Positions 9,601 to 21,985 of a DNA stretch of 64,000 bases are shown here, in pieces. The DNA lies in assembly GCF_933775445.1 (NCBI RefSeq), contig NC_065878.1:1138001-1202000 (forward strand). Reading direction: 5' to 3'. Source of the DNA: Argentina anserina. Its lineage: Eukaryota > Streptophyta > Magnoliopsida > Rosales > Rosaceae. Positions within the stretch are counted from its first letter, which is position 1. Every line of letters starts with the position of its first letter. The position numbers were made by a program, and so were the translations under genes. The notes under the pieces were generated by a model. It had not been told where the DNA came from. It did not search any database and worked only from the letters and a program-made list of their open reading frames with translations.

Positions 9601-12040
9601 AAAAAGGCCGCGCTTGAGCGCGTGCTTTATGTTTTGTTTTTACTCTCGTGACAATAAAAGTTGTACCGCTCATACGTGTGCGAAATGATGTTATTCTAGT
9701 CCATGTCCCTCCTACTATTAAAGATGAAGAATCACATAAGCTAAATCTCTGTCATAAGAAGGTACGGGTTGTCATGTGATCTAATATATACCAAGGATGC
9801 AAGTTGTATATGTAAAAAGCTTCAATAACGTTGGATTGTATCAAATGTTAGTTTATATGTGGAGATACAAACATGCATCCTAGTGTCTATTAGGAAGTGT
9901 TTTTCAATTATTTGATAGTAACAACTTACAAAACTACCAAAATCATTATAAAACCTACAAAATTAAGCAAAAGCTTGGAACAAAATAAAAGGAAGAGTTC
10001 AGAGAACTTGGCTCCTTCTGCTTAGTGTTTTTCTTAATTTTTCTTTTGGCTCATTGTTTCAACCTCGCAACCCTACAACAAACCCTTCGTATGCAAAATC
10101 TGCTATTAAACACTATTGCTCATGACATTATTCAAAAAATTATCATTTGTTCCAACTAGCCTGAGAAACACAATCATTCTTCTGTGTAGTCCACTCTTTC
10201 ATAAACGATTAGAAAAAACAAAACTTCCATAGTTCAATACATTAACCAACAAACATAAAAGTTGAGAGAAAACGAAACCACGTACCCTCAGAAACTTATC
10301 GGAGAGATTATTCTTTCCTTAATTGACATATATCATCTTTGTAACGCTTCTCAACTATATTTAGTCCTGTTATAGGAAGAGAAAGATACAAAATCCCTTA
10401 ACGATATGTGGATAGTAACAATAAAATGATTGATCACTCCAATGTATTCCGATCGGTGATTACCTTGGGGGGTTTTAACCAATTTTTATTTGAAGACTGA
10501 GGATTTCATTTGCTCCCTCATTCATCAACCACGTACATTGCATACTAAACATTTAATTATCAAAAGAAGATGAGAAAAATTGGATAGAAAAATTACCAAA
10601 AGAAGAGGGAACATGTTTAGTTGTCTAACGTAGTAGGCTTGTAGCCTTCCACCGATCACTTCTCCTTCCGCAATAAGATTTCATTCATTAAGAGGTAAAA
10701 CATCAGAAGAACAGTTTTGAATTAAACCCTCATCAAAATTCTGAAACTCCAAAGAGGTATAATAATATACCTTTTGCATAGACTTATTTTGATATACTTT
10801 TGCTTGAAGAGATCAACGTCTCCTTACTGAATACGGATACAGTTTCTGCAAGGTTAGAGTTGTTCTATATTATGCAAATCTTCAATTGTACGTGGGTGAA
10901 GGCGGAAGGAAATTTTATCTCATTCTTGTTCTACTCTCCCATTTACTTTTTTAGTAGTTTACCAAAGTAACCCTTGTAAAACTATTTTCCTTGAAATATA
11001 ATTTATCTCTGACATGGACATTTTGGAGAGTACCACACCAAAAGAGAGCCTCCAGTTATAGTAGTGAAGATGCTCATCTTGACTTAGAAAGTCCTCTGAG
11101 TGCTCCGTTTAATCCGGATCTCTCTAGGGTTTAGAAAACAAAATTTCGTCCCTGTTCGACCGCGTGTCCATCGATGCTGCCGTCGGAAGGGAGTTGTGGT
11201 GGGTCAGCTAGTGGCCTAGCAAGGGAGGTTGTCGGCAGTGGATCGATAGACTGATAGAGGGTGGTTGTTTTGTGTTTGGTCGGCGATGCTGCTTTGTTTT
11301 TTGGGTTGCAGATCGTGATCTTGCTTCGGTGGCTGGGTCTCGCTGGCGGGAAGAGCTAGTTGCTGATGAGGCTACGTGATGGGAAAGCGACGGCACGTTG
11401 GTGGTTGTCTTAGTTGATTTTTAAAGCTGGCTCGATCTTCCGTTGTGGTGTTTCTTGGTATGATTTTGAACGGGGCGAGCAGCTTCTTGGCCACAGTCTT
11501 GCTTCTGATTCGGTGATGGTGGCTAGTTGTGATCGTCGAGGTGAAGGATCTGAGGTTAGAAGGTGGGGCATGCCGGTGGTACCTTGGCAGCCGGCCTATG
11601 GAGATTCAATGGATGGGCCTGGGCTCATTAGTCCTAGGCTTGGGTCATTAAGTTTCGGTTTTTAGGTGGGCTTGGGTATATTGGCCCATGTCTATTTTTA
11701 TTGAGTGCACAAGTTTATGGTGTATGTCATTTCCAGTGATTAATTAAATATCGGTTCTCTCTGGGTGTCAATGTAATTGAGATGTTGTCTCTGCAAACTG
11801 CCGGAGGTTTTGGTATGTGATGCTATTAGAGCGGTTTTTTTCTTGAGATTGACAAAAAGTACGTATCGATTACTTCTGGAATCAGTTTTAATTGATTCGG
11901 AATTGAGCATTCTTGGCTCATGTCTATTGTTTCTTGCGATAACCATGTGACTAACAGTCTTGGTAGGAATGAGCGTGTGGAATCTAGTTACACCACTGAG
12001 TGTTCCTCTTGGTTGTAATCTTATTTTGATGCAATATATA
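9601..12040. other. Intergenic spacer, no gene recognised
   Basis: AT-rich sequence without supported coding regions. The GC-richer part at 11.1-11.7 kb has short open frames (11208-11396 minus, 11414-11665 plus) with no family motif. It may be a transposon relic, but I cannot assign one. Confidence 0.5.
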
Positions 12041-12047
12041 TATATAT

Positions 12048-12166
12048 GGTGGTGCTATTAACACACCATTTTTTACTATTAACACACCATTCCTCACATG
12101 TTAAAAAAAAAAAGATGATGTCATAGTATTGAATTTTATGTGGAAAGAGTGTTAATAACATCACCC
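12048..12166. mobile_element. Small MITE (about 119 bp)
   Basis: Imperfect terminal inverted repeats, GGTGGTGCTATTAACAC on the left and the complement of GTGTTAATAACATCACCC on the right, enclose about 85 bp of AT-rich DNA. Both ends sit in TATATA tracts, compatible with TA-type target duplication. No coding capacity. Confidence 0.65.
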
Positions 12167-12265
12167 TATATATATATATACAATCCCTATCCAGAGTGAA
12201 GCTTCACTCTGAAATTTCAGAGTGAGTTCCAATTTTAGTATATTTTTCGGTCAAATGTTTTCACC

Positions 12266-12495
12266 ATAAGCGATTCAATATTTAAGTATGCTATTCAAGA
12301 TCATCTCTACAAAATTTCATCCAATTTGACAATGGTTTGAGCTTTCAAAATTGATATTTACACAAACGGTTCACGTTGAACAGTTTTAATGCATTCATTG
12401 ATTTAATCTAATTTCAATACATTAACGATGTCCGAATTAGATAAAATTTTGTATAGATGATCTTGAATAACATACCTAAATATTGAATCGCTTAT
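12266..12495. mobile_element. Hairpin-forming MITE-like unit with 52-bp arms
   Basis: The left arm (12266-12317) begins ATAAGCGATTCAATATTTA and the right arm (12444-12495) is its near-complete inverse, ending TAAATATTGAATCGCTTAT. About 125 bp of spacer separates them. The unit is non-coding, and the RNA would fold into a long hairpin. Flanking sequence on the left (12185-12265) may belong to the same element, but matching outer ends were not found. Confidence 0.65.
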
Positions 12496-12964
12496 ATATA
12501 TATATATATTCTTTTTCTAAAAAAGAAGAAGTTAATATAATGCTCCCACGTTTTAAATCGCCGACGACAGGATCCTTCAAACTTAACATAATGTCTTCAT
12601 ACTTCAAACACTCCACTATGGGCACCACCCCACTTCTAGTTTACACTATAAGAGTATAGGACACCCCATTTCTAGTTATAGATTTTCCGTCTCAACCCCA
12701 AAAGCAAGATGCACTCACCGGTCTCCATCCTACAGCAAGATGGTGACTAAACATCAGACTACATCAGCGCGCGGCAAAAAAGGTTATTGAAGTGAGCTAG
12801 ACACTGGTATAGAATACCAATATCGACTAGGACCCCAATAGATACTCCATGGAAAAAAATGACAAGGACATCAATGGAAGCTTTAAACCTAAACCATTTA
12901 GTATCCTTTAAACTCCAGCAACCCACCATTAAAAGCAAATGCCTTTTTCCCTAATCCTACCACA

Positions 12965-12966
<2 letters not shown>

Positions 12967-12995
<29 letters not shown>
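12967..12995. repeat. Poly-C tract of 29 bases
   Basis: An uninterrupted run of C lies in the spacer beyond the 3' end of the CCCH gene. Such a run can form an i-motif (or G-quadruplex on the other strand), and its true length is easily mis-assembled. Confidence 0.9.
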
Positions 12996-12996
<1 letters not shown>

Positions 12997-13925
12997 ATCA
13001 GATCTCACTCAAATTCCCCTACCCTTTAAACTATATTGGAGTATAAAGTCCTCCCTCCCACCCTCCAACCCACTACACAAGTGGTTGGCATCATTTCAAA
13101 TATATGGTACATGATGCCATATGGGCTGATGGGCATATCCCACCCACCTCCATCAACTTTCGGCCTTCCTATAAAAGAAGAAAAACAAGCAACAAAAATG
13201 AAGCATAAACATCAATCCAATATATGCTTTTTATCCTAATTCTAAAATGAACAAGACATCTCCACCCCAAAACCCACCACAATGCAGTGAATCCATCAGG
13301 ACAGGAGAACAATGAATGTAGTAAAGTTAAAGGTATGACTTAATAGCGTCAAGGCAGCCTTAAAAAAAAAATAAAGGAATTCATGTAAATTATGATATAA
13401 TTGATTCAGTTTTACATTAACAGAGAAGCCACAAGCCCACAACAATGCAATTATCAAGGGTACATCACTTTTGCACCTTCAAAAGAAAATAAACTCCCTC
13501 CAAAGTTCATTCTGCCTAACCACAACTCCAAAGACTGACAACAGAAAATATTGAAGAAACTGAGATATAACAAAATACAGAGAGCTCTTTGTTTTTGTTG
13601 CAATTAATTCTGTAGTTTTTTCAGAGATAAAATTGACTGAAAATAAGATGCACAAAGTAAAAATATGTGAAGAACCTCCAAAACTAGCTATGTTTTCTAA
13701 TCCCAGAGGACCTTTCATCCTTCTCCGATTTCTTGTGAAAAGAATAAATGGAAAAAAAATTGAATAGTATCTTCCGGAACATTTGAGCCAGTCTCCCAAC
13801 CACCTTCAACCTCACCGGCCACCAGTTAACGCCTTTAGCTTCGATTTCCAGTAAAGAAACCCAGAAAAAGAATATGTACCTTCTGAACTTAAATACCTAG
13901 TTCACTGAGTAAAATGAATTCATAA
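12996..13925. other. 3' flank and probable 3'UTR of the CCCH gene
   Basis: No supported gene. The part next to 13925 is likely the 3'UTR of the minus-strand CCCH gene. The short ORFs at 13036-13239 and 13479-13799 have no recognisable features. Confidence 0.5.
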
Positions 13926-16103
13926 CTAGACTACTAGCTGATCAATCTGCATCTGTTCAAGCCAGGCATCCAAAACAGAATGATCAATGGATTCAACTTG
14001 AGAATTGGAATTCAGAACCTCACCGGATGCGACATCACTTGAAGCTGGAGCTGCAAACTTATCTTTCATCATCTCAGGTGGTGATTCCTTGACTAGAGAT
14101 TGAACCCAGGAAAGATCAGGCTCCTCCCCATTGTTCCCAAGCTCAAATGAAGATGATCTTCGCATTCTGCCTTCAGCTTCCCCATTAACAGACCAATCCA
14201 GCTTTCCATTGGGAGATCCCCATTTTGACCAAGAATTTACAGGAGATCCAACCATGGGGGAAAAGTTGTTAGATCCAAGGTCTCTTGAGCTGAGACTGCG
14301 AAGCTGCTGGTGCAAATTCTCATGCTGGGCAAACGCCGAGAGCCTAGAGCCCATAGGGGAGATTGGCTCCACACTCCTGGGTGACATTCTTCCTGGAGAT
14401 TGAACTCCAAACTGAGCCTGTAAAAGAGGATGATCAACATTTTTTGGTGACATGCCATTGGTGTTGATGGGTGATAACATGCTCTGCTGTTGTTGAAATT
14501 GATTCAGTAAAGCTGATTTGTGGGCAGGCGAGAAAACAGAAGCAGCCGTATGGTCTGAAAATCGCGGTGAAGATGAGAATTCAGCAGAAAATAGATCTTC
14601 AAGATTTGAAGGGGTTAAAATTTTAGAGCGGCCAGAACGACCAACAGAGATGGGACCTGGACGTGGCTGTGAGAAACAGTTCAGTTCATTCAAGAGCTGT
14701 TGCTGAGCATCCAATTCACGCAACAAATTTTCAGGTGGAATGTCCCGTGCGCTGAGCGAAGATCTCAAGCGGCTTGACTGGAGGTTGCTACCAGGAAGAA
14801 GAAGAGTTGGCACATTTGGATGAGGCCATGCCAATGATGATTGAGAAACACCATTTCCTGATGGAGACATGGACTGACTGAAAGGGGATGGAGACATAGC
14901 AGAGACTGATGAAGGTGAACCAGGCAAGAGACTCAAAGCAGCAGCCATGTCCATGACAGTAGGACCAGATGCAGAAGAGCGCGGGGAAGGGACAGCAGAT
15001 CCGGTTGACATAAATAATGGACGTAGCTCCTCAGCCATGTGTGCAAAAAAACATACTCGTCTATTGCAGCTTGTGCCATCTTTGCAAAGGCGAGTTCGAT
15101 ATTGAGCAGGGTGGAGCCAACACTCAAAGACTCCATGAGCATACTCACACATGTCCCCACGTCTGCACGAACCCTTACGAAATTCAGGGCAGGGCACACA
15201 GCTGTAGTGAAACTTGCGGGGATCTCTTCTTCGGGCATTCTCCCCTGGGTGAACAAAAGGGCACTCTGTCCAATCATGAGAGTATGCTCGTGAGCAAGGT
15301 CGGATTTTGAATGAGAACATGCGGAACTCATCAGTGGCATATATGCTGTTCTTTATGTCAGGTAGAGATGGATCATATGGATAATCTTTCTTCTCTGAGT
15401 TTGAATTAACAAGCAACTCAGTAGACTTTGAAGCAGGAGAACAAGCTGATTCAGATGGAGATTGCAACCCATTTTCCGAGAAGGACGACAACGCGAGAGA
15501 ATCTGAATTTGATGTAATAATGGATAGGGGTAAACTGCAGTCACTTACTGAGCTATCAGAAGAATTTTTTGAGAGAAGCTTCTCGATAACAGGACACGTG
15601 CTTTGCAGCTTGGGATGAACAACAATAACATCAATTGGGCGATGACCACTAGCATCCAAGCAACACGGATTAGCACCAGCAGATAGAAGGAGCTTGACAA
15701 TATCCATTGCATTAACAGATCCACCAGAAGCAGCACAGTGAAGGGCAGTGCTTTGATCCAAACCACATGAGAAATTCACATCAGCCTCAGGGCATGAGAC
15801 AATAAGCTTCACGATGTCAACACTACCATAGGTAGCAGCAACCATTAACGGAGTTCTTTGCTCGGAAACAATATGTTTGGATCCTTTCTGACGGCTATAC
15901 CATAGTCCAATCTGATTAACCACAGAAGTATCCTGATCAATCAATCGCTTAAACCCTTCTACATCATTGTCAGAAGCAAATTCAAGTGCACTACAAAAAA
16001 AATCTTCAGTTGCAACAGTCAGATGGTTCATGTTTTCAGGGTTGAAGTTGGTTTCAGTGGACTCAGAAGAAGTTGTTTTAGAACGTTCAGGACCACCACA
16101 CAT
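13926..16103 (-). CDS. Ankyrin-repeat RR-type tandem CCCH zinc-finger protein (OXS2/TZF-like)
   Basis: This single-exon gene encodes 725 residues, the usual length for plant proteins of the AtC3H30 (OXS2/TZF7), C3H56 and C3H66 group. Ankyrin-like repeats span residues about 83-155 ([19 protein letters not shown], then [11 protein letters not shown] and [12 protein letters not shown]). The arginine-rich lead-in has a C-x5-H-x4-C-x3-H pattern (C270 to H285). Finger 1 is C305-x7-C313-x5-C319-x3-H323, and finger 2 is C340-x5-C346-x4-C351-x3-H355. The rest is Ser/Pro-rich, and a short acidic-hydrophobic motif closes the C-terminus ([15 protein letters not shown]). Family members shuttle between nucleus and cytoplasm, bind RNA or DNA and act in oxidative, salt and developmental responses. 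The first methionine ([10 protein letters not shown]) matches the typical family start. The frame is intact. Confidence 0.93.
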   Translation of the reverse strand: MCGGPERSKTTSSESTETNFNPENMNHLTVATEDFFCSALEFASDNDVEGFKRLIDQDTSVVNQIGLWYSRQKGSKHIVSEQRTPLMVAATYGSVDIVKLIVSCPEADVNFSCGLDQSTALHCAASGGSVNAMDIVKLLLSAGANPCCLDASGHRPIDVIVVHPKLQSTCPVIEKLLSKNSSDSSVSDCSLPLSIITSNSDSLALSSFSENGLQSPSESACSPASKSTELLVNSNSEKKDYPYDPSLPDIKNSIYATDEFRMFSFKIRPCSRAYSHDWTECPFVHPGENARRRDPRKFHYSCVPCPEFRKGSCRRGDMCEYAHGVFECWLHPAQYRTRLCKDGTSCNRRVCFFAHMAEELRPLFMSTGSAVPSPRSSASGPTVMDMAAALSLLPGSPSSVSAMSPSPFSQSMSPSGNGVSQSSLAWPHPNVPTLLLPGSNLQSSRLRSSLSARDIPPENLLRELDAQQQLLNELNCFSQPRPGPISVGRSGRSKILTPSNLEDLFSAEFSSSPRFSDHTAASVFSPAHKSALLNQFQQQQSMLSPINTNGMSPKNVDHPLLQAQFGVQSPGRMSPRSVEPISPMGSRLSAFAQHENLHQQLRSLSSRDLGSNNFSPMVGSPVNSWSKWGSPNGKLDWSVNGEAEGRMRRSSSFELGNNGEEPDLSWVQSLVKESPPEMMKDKFAAPASSDVASGEVLNSNSQVESIDHSVLDAWLEQMQIDQLVV

Positions 16104-16122
16104 GCTTTAAATAGCTGAGACA

Positions 16123-16897
16123 CTGAACACAAACAAAAAAACAACAGATCAAAATCTTCAGATTAACTCCAAAATGATTTACACTTTAAATTAAAAAAGA
16201 AATCATCAAGCGCGCAAATAAAAAGTTTTGAACAATAATATTTTAAAAAAATCAGCCATTTGGTACATACCAACATCTCGCATAACAAATCGGTGGTGAA
16301 ACAGCCCAAAAGATTTAAATTTTTTTAGTTATGATCTAGAAACCTTCTGAGGTATAAGTATTCAAAAACAAACCCCAGCAATAAGATAATAAGAACGAAT
16401 GAGTACCAAAAACATGAATTTGTAGAAACTGATCGACAAAGACAACCATAACCTAGCTCACAAATCGTCCTGAAAGGAAATCTAGAATCCTCTAACATCA
16501 GATATAATCTCAATTGATTCGAATAAAGTTTGGAATAAGAAATTATTCTTATTCTTAGCATACAAACAAATTTAAAAGAGAAAGGTGCTATCTTTAATGA
16601 TATCAAGAATCTAGAACTATGAATAAGCAATCAAGAATCTGCAGCAAAAATTTCTTAAGCTGATAACAAATCAAATCACAAAACAGGGTCACCTATAAAA
16701 ACAAAAACTTTAATCAAATAATAATCATAGAAATCCATATACATTATTCACTATACAGATTAATAAAAATAATAAAGAAAATGTGTTTAGGTTCGATTCG
16801 TCAGTCCAACATTAAAGTCCTGAAAAACTGACAAGGAACCAAATCGAAGAGACATAAAACCAAACAGGAGCTTAGTATCAACAGGTTGTTGACTTAC
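16123..16897 (-). other. Predicted 5'UTR intron of the CCCH gene
   Basis: On the minus strand a strong donor (ACCG|GTAAGT) at 16897 and a pyrimidine-rich acceptor (TTTTTTTGTTTGTGTTCAG) ending at 16123 define a 775-bp intron 20 bases before the start codon. Leader introns are common in this family and often raise expression. The call rests on splice motifs only. Confidence 0.65.
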
Positions 16898-16917
16898 CGG
16901 TAAAAAAAAAAAAGAGT

Positions 16918-16921
<4 letters not shown>

Positions 16922-16957
<36 letters not shown>
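16922..16957 (-). repeat. (GA/CT)18 microsatellite in the predicted 5'UTR
   Basis: An uninterrupted GA run on plus is CT on the coding strand of the CCCH gene, just upstream of the predicted leader intron. Pyrimidine-rich CT tracts are frequent in plant 5' leaders and core promoters. Confidence 0.9.
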
Positions 16958-16959
<2 letters not shown>

Positions 16960-17757
16960 AGATGGCCGCCGACCAGAAGAGGAGTCCAAATGTTGGAAAC
17001 CAACTTTAAAGCAAAGACAGCCAGAGCTTTAAGCTTCCATCTCCATCGTTGAGACCGAGGAATCATCACACAGAGACAGTGAGAGACATTTCTAGAGAGA
17101 GAAAGCAAAGCAGCACCAGCAGAGAGAAAGAGAGACGTCTAGAAGGAAAATGAAAGAAATTGGAAGGGAAGAAATGGAGATGAAATGAAATTTGGAGATT
17201 ATTTTAATTTGAGGGTGGGGCAGGAGGAAGGGCATTGAAATTCACAACAAATGGGGTGAAATGAAGTCTAAATTCAAGTCAAGGAGTTTGAAAGTGGTGG
17301 GGGGGAGAGACAAGGGAGACCGGTTGGGCCGGTGGAAGGGGAGCATGTGTTATGAATTTATTAGGGGGAGCGATTGACTGGTTAAGCAGGTAGGGACGGT
17401 GGAGTGGATGTGAGAGGACGGGTTTAATCGGATTGGAATTCAGGGTGTTTGGGTTCCACCAATCAGGTTTTGGCGTTGGTGGGAAATAACGGATGTTAAT
17501 GGTAAGGTGTGGTCAATGATGTCAAATTTAAGGGGAAATGGATGGAGCAGCAGTGACTGTTGTCTCTAGTTGCAGTTACAGATTATTTTTTTTTGAGAAA
17601 CAAATTACTTTATGATAGCAATGGTAATTCTAGTACATATATCGGGTGAATTCATGAATTTAATGTTTTATGGTAAACTTTAATTAGCATATTTAGGGGA
17701 CGTTTGTTACGTGGTATTACGAGAGTCTCGCACACTCCAAGCCAAGCTTATTCTTAT
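16960..17757 (-). promoter_or_regulatory. Likely promoter and leader region of the CCCH gene
   Basis: This stretch lies upstream of the minus-strand CCCH gene. It is purine-rich on plus (pyrimidine-rich on the coding strand) to about 17200. No definite TATA box or start site could be chosen, so the assignment is by position only. Confidence 0.4.
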
Positions 17758-20498
17758 TGTGACCCCTTAAATTTTTATTTTTATCTTTTCGGTGTTCTAA
17801 TATGCTTACCGATATTTTTCTGAAATGTTAAAAATATATTTTTTTTTGACATAAAAACTTTGCATTACACTACGCGTCGTCACGAGAGTGTAGGTATTCA
17901 CGAAATATTTTTTCGCCGCTCGATTAATTTTCCACGCCATTTTAAATGTTACGAATCCTTAAACCGCATTTTCAGAAAATACATATCCTACATTTTAAAT
18001 CGCAGCCCTTAATCTTCATCATTCAATCTCCACCGTTGGTTTTTCTTTATAAAAAGGCAAAACCCTACCAACACCCCACATCCAAAAACCCTGTTCACCC
18101 ACCATCCTCTCTCCCCCGTCACATCTCCCTATCTCTCTCCTATGTGGCAAAAACAGAGCAGCACTATACCACCCTCTCCAGGCCGAATCGCCACCGTCCG
18201 GTGTCGCCACGTCTCAATACCACCACCATCGTGACCGCCCATATCTCCTCTCCCCGACGGTGCCCACATATTCATGCACGCCGCTTCCGGCATGTCTGAG
18301 TTTTGAAGCTACGGGACTCCAGCGGCGGTACCTCGAGCTCCGACAACCTCGGGGAGTTCTCTTGGAAAAACAACCTTCCCCATCTTCTTGTGTTATTCGA
18401 TCTGCTAGTTTTTGACAAAAAAAATTAGAACCTTGGACTCACCGTTTCTGCGTTTTGCCTCCGACATGCACTTCGAACTCCGGCAGCACCAATCGTCAAA
18501 TCCAGAGATGATGTTCATTTTTTGGGTTAACTTCGGAGCTTGTAGCAGCGCCAGACAGGTCTGGGAGGTGAGGAAGAGGTCACAGCAGCTTGAACCGGCG
18601 GTGTTGGAGCTCGGAGGCGGCGGGATCGATTTCGGATCTTGGTTGAGGTAGTAATCGAGCTTTGAACCTCTTTGTTTTATGATGTGGTTGTGTTGGAAAT
18701 CTTGCTCTGATGATAGTAGCATAGTTGCATGTCGAATTTGGTTAAGTGTGGGAGGAATTGTGGCCGGAGAAACCCTTAGGAGGAGAAAGGGTAATTTTTC
18801 TGGTTTTTACCGCTGTGAAATTACCCTTTTACCGTTATTGTTTTACCTTGATAGTAATAAATTCAAATACACCTTTTTACTGTTACTTTTTAATGTTTCA
18901 GTAATAAATCTATTTACTTAGGCACTTTACACCATTAGGTATTTTTTGTGAAAACTAATTACTTCAGTAAATAGAAAAAATAATTGGTTTTTACCAACGT
19001 TTTACCATTTTTCAATCGGTTAAAACGCTAAACTCGATTTTCGCCCGGATCGGAAATCGAGTGGGTCGTAAATGTAAGAATTAGTCTGCCGGAAGAATAA
19101 ATTAACTTTCAACTATTTAATATTATTCACATTTCAAATTAAAATGTGAACTGATGTTAATCAGAAACTCACACTCACAATTTAGTAAACAACTGACAAT
19201 TTCGAGACCTCGACTCGAATACCCAATTTACTCAACCAGTTAATGTCTGTTAAATTGAATCGTCACCACCTCTTTTTTCACTATTTGCCTAGTAAGTTGA
19301 GGACGTGAATCTACGCGGGGCACGAGGAGCGAGACTTCGGGCGTGGACCTTGGCACTACTATCTCAGGTAGGGTGAGCCGCGCGCTAGGGTGAGCCAGTA
19401 CCTTCCGGGTTAGTGGTTTTTTATATATATAATATATATGTTCTACGTCTTTATCGCATGTTGCATTCATTGGCACTTTACTTTGGTCATATTGTCTCGA
19501 AACTGACCATTTTATTTTATGCATGTTTATAAGTCGGTGATTCCGTGTATTGATGTCTGACACCGCAAGTTTATTTATTATATGGTGAATCCCGCGTCCT
19601 GATGTTCGGGCACCATCACTGTGAATCCGTTGTCCTGATGTCCGGCACCGTGTAACTTATTACTATGGTGGTAACAGTGTCCTGATGTCCGGCACCGTGT
19701 AACTTATTACTATGGTGGTAACAGTGTCCTGATGTCTGGCACCGTAGTACATTATTGGCTCTCGGTTACCCGAAGGCGAACCTTAGAGCCGGTCGGGTTG
19801 GATATACCCCATCGGCGTATTTGTTATTTCGAGCCGAGTCGTATAATTTACAACTGCATGATTTTACTTGCCCTAAATTTTACGAGACTTGTTATAGTCT
19901 CGGTTTGACTTTCGTTACGTGTTTTTACGCTAACGGTCTATATATATACTGTTATATTTATATATATAAAACCTAACTACGGTTGGGTTGTCTCACTCGC
20001 ATCGGGTTAGCGAGGACGAGTACTCACCCCTACTTTTCAGTTACCTGGCAGTCGGTTGCGAGGACTTGGACTAGGTGCTAGTGGCGTTGCATCGGTCGTG
20101 GTTCACTTTCGATACCAAGGAGCCAGCTTCCTGTGTGATTTCCTTGTTTCTCGATCTCCGTTCCTACTTCAATAAACGCATTGCCGCATACTCTGTTTAT
20201 TTGCATTCAGACTTGCTTTTCTTTCTCATTGGCCCGTACTTATTATGATGACAAATTTCATTCACATTGTTGTTAATTGTCTCTGAACTATTTGCTACCT
20301 TCCGCTATTTTGTAATACAACAGTAATTGAACCATTTTGCTTCATATCTGAATTTCATTTGCTATTTATGTTTACCCTTAGCCTTATGGTCGTGAGTTGG
20401 TGTTGTCGGTGCCTAGGATCCCACATCGATTGACACTAATTTAGGACTACAGCGATTACTGTTGCATCTCTCGACCGGAAATGGTCCCGGGTGTGACA
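17758..20498 (+). repeat. 5' LTR of a Tekay/Del-like Ty3/gypsy element
   Basis: The right end is well supported: GGTCCCGGGTGTGACA at 20483-20498, followed by a mutated primer-binding site (about 20513-20527, TATCTCAGAGCACC) and the gag gene. The left end is proposed at TGTGACCCC, giving 2,741 bp. That is nearly the size of the independent solo LTR at 32007-34740. A TATA box (TATAAAAA, 18048) is followed by a GC-rich region with ORF-like stretches, as in the solo LTR. A 47-bp minisatellite lies at about 19634-19745, three copies of a unit containing CCTGATGTCCGGCACC. No 3' partner LTR is present, so the element is truncated. Confidence 0.6.
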
Positions 20499-20765
20499 GT
20501 AATTACTTGAGTATCTCAGAGCACCGTTTTGATTACCTTCTCAGTGACTTGAGTATTTGCTCAAGTTTTTGTGTCTAGGTAGTAGTGACGGTTTCCATGT
20601 TCTTCATTCCTTGTCACTGTATCCTTTCTTTTACGGAGATCGAGTCTATTTTATGCTTTTTCTGATTGCATTGTTATTGGTCGAGCATTGTATCGAGTTT
20701 ATCTGGTCGACCGTTGTTTTCGACTATTAACCTTTGTCTTCTCTATATTTCAGAATTTGAGCAAA

Positions 20766-21985
20766 ATGCCGCCACGAAGAGATGTAGAGGAAATGATGAG
20801 AGCATTTCGTGCCTTAGGCGATGCCCCGGTTCCTACACCTGAGGAACAGGAGTTTGAGAGGAGATCTGTTTACCTTGAAAAGTTCATGAACCTGCATCTG
20901 AAGACATTCAACGACACCATCGATGCCGATGGCGCAGAGGTTTGGTTGAAACACATCAAGAAGCTACCGAATATGGTGCAAACACCACCATCGTACCAGG
21001 TCCCATTTGCCATTCACTTGTTGATCGAGGAGGCTGACCACTGGTGGGAGACCATCATGGCACAGAGGGACACCAATTCGATGACTTGGGGGCAGTTTGA
21101 GGAGATCTTTCTCGAGCACTACTATCCTGAGGTTTTGATGGATCAGAAGACGCAAGAGTTCTTCGCCCTGAAGTAGGGCAGCATGACTGTGCATGAGTAT
21201 GTAGTGAAGTTCACCACCCTCCTCCGTTACGTACCGGGTTTAACCGACAAGGTGAAGTGCCTAAGGTTTTAGCAGGGACTTCGTGACTCCATCCGTCACG
21301 AGCTACACTCGAACCCTGACCGAAATTATCAGGAGGTCATCCGTGCAGCATACAAAATTGAGTCTGACCATGCTAAGATGGCAGGACGCAGAGATAGCAA
21401 GGGTAGCAGTTTCTACACTAGGAGGGACCGAAAGATGACCAAGAAGTTATGTGGGGCGAATTCTGGTAGTAGTAGTGGGAGCGGGTCTTCTGGTAGTAGC
21501 CTTTCAGGTCCTTACACATGCTACCAGTGTGGGCAGCCGGGTCATACTTGAGCCAATTGTCCTACCCGGGACCGTTCAGCAGCTAGATCCTTTAGTCGAT
21601 ACCCACATCAGAGTGGTTCCCATTTCACCCAGTAGTCTCCGGCACAGCTACAGTTTCAACAGCCCGCACAGTCTCAGCCGCAGCATACCACACAGACTCA
21701 GACCAGCCATGCAGCCTGTGATAAAGGTTGTGGAGGACAGAACGTCGGAGGCCGTGGTCAAGTCTACGCCTTCGCTGGAGGACAGTTGGCCTTGGACAAC
21801 ACCACAACACTTGACGGTACGGTACTCATTTCTAATTCTGAGGCTAAAGTTTTGTTTGATACTGGTTCTTCACATTCGCATATGAGGCCATGGTTAGCAT
21901 ATGCATTAGGACTAGAGTCTACACCTATTGGTGCAACCTACAGTTTCAGTTCAGCTTATGGACATGAGACATTGATAGGAGCACT
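20766..21985 (+). pseudogene. Broken gag-protease of a Tekay/Del-like Ty3/gypsy element
   Basis: The first open segment (from MPPRRDVEEMM) is a retrotransposon gag with features such as DADGAEVWLKHIKKL and HWWETIMAQR. It stops at 21176 and continues in the same frame past further stops at about 21270, 21549 and 21634. A zinc knuckle CYQCGQPGHT.ANC is interrupted by a stop at about 21549. An aspartic protease with active-site VLFDTGSSHSHM lies at about 21848-21885. The text loses similarity near 21985, and reverse transcriptase and integrase of this element are absent. It follows the LTR ending at 20498. It cannot produce a functional protein. Confidence 0.8.

Noticed and set aside
14131..15766. 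Open frames on both strands within the CCCH gene (for example 14933-15340, 15017-15310)
   Set aside because: Shadows of the 725-residue CCCH frame, which has full domain support.
17946..18722. Possible host gene with Ser/Pro-rich ORFs after a TATA box
   Set aside because: It lies inside a large gypsy LTR, and a second LTR in the window has the same layout, so it is more likely the transcribed part of an LTR.
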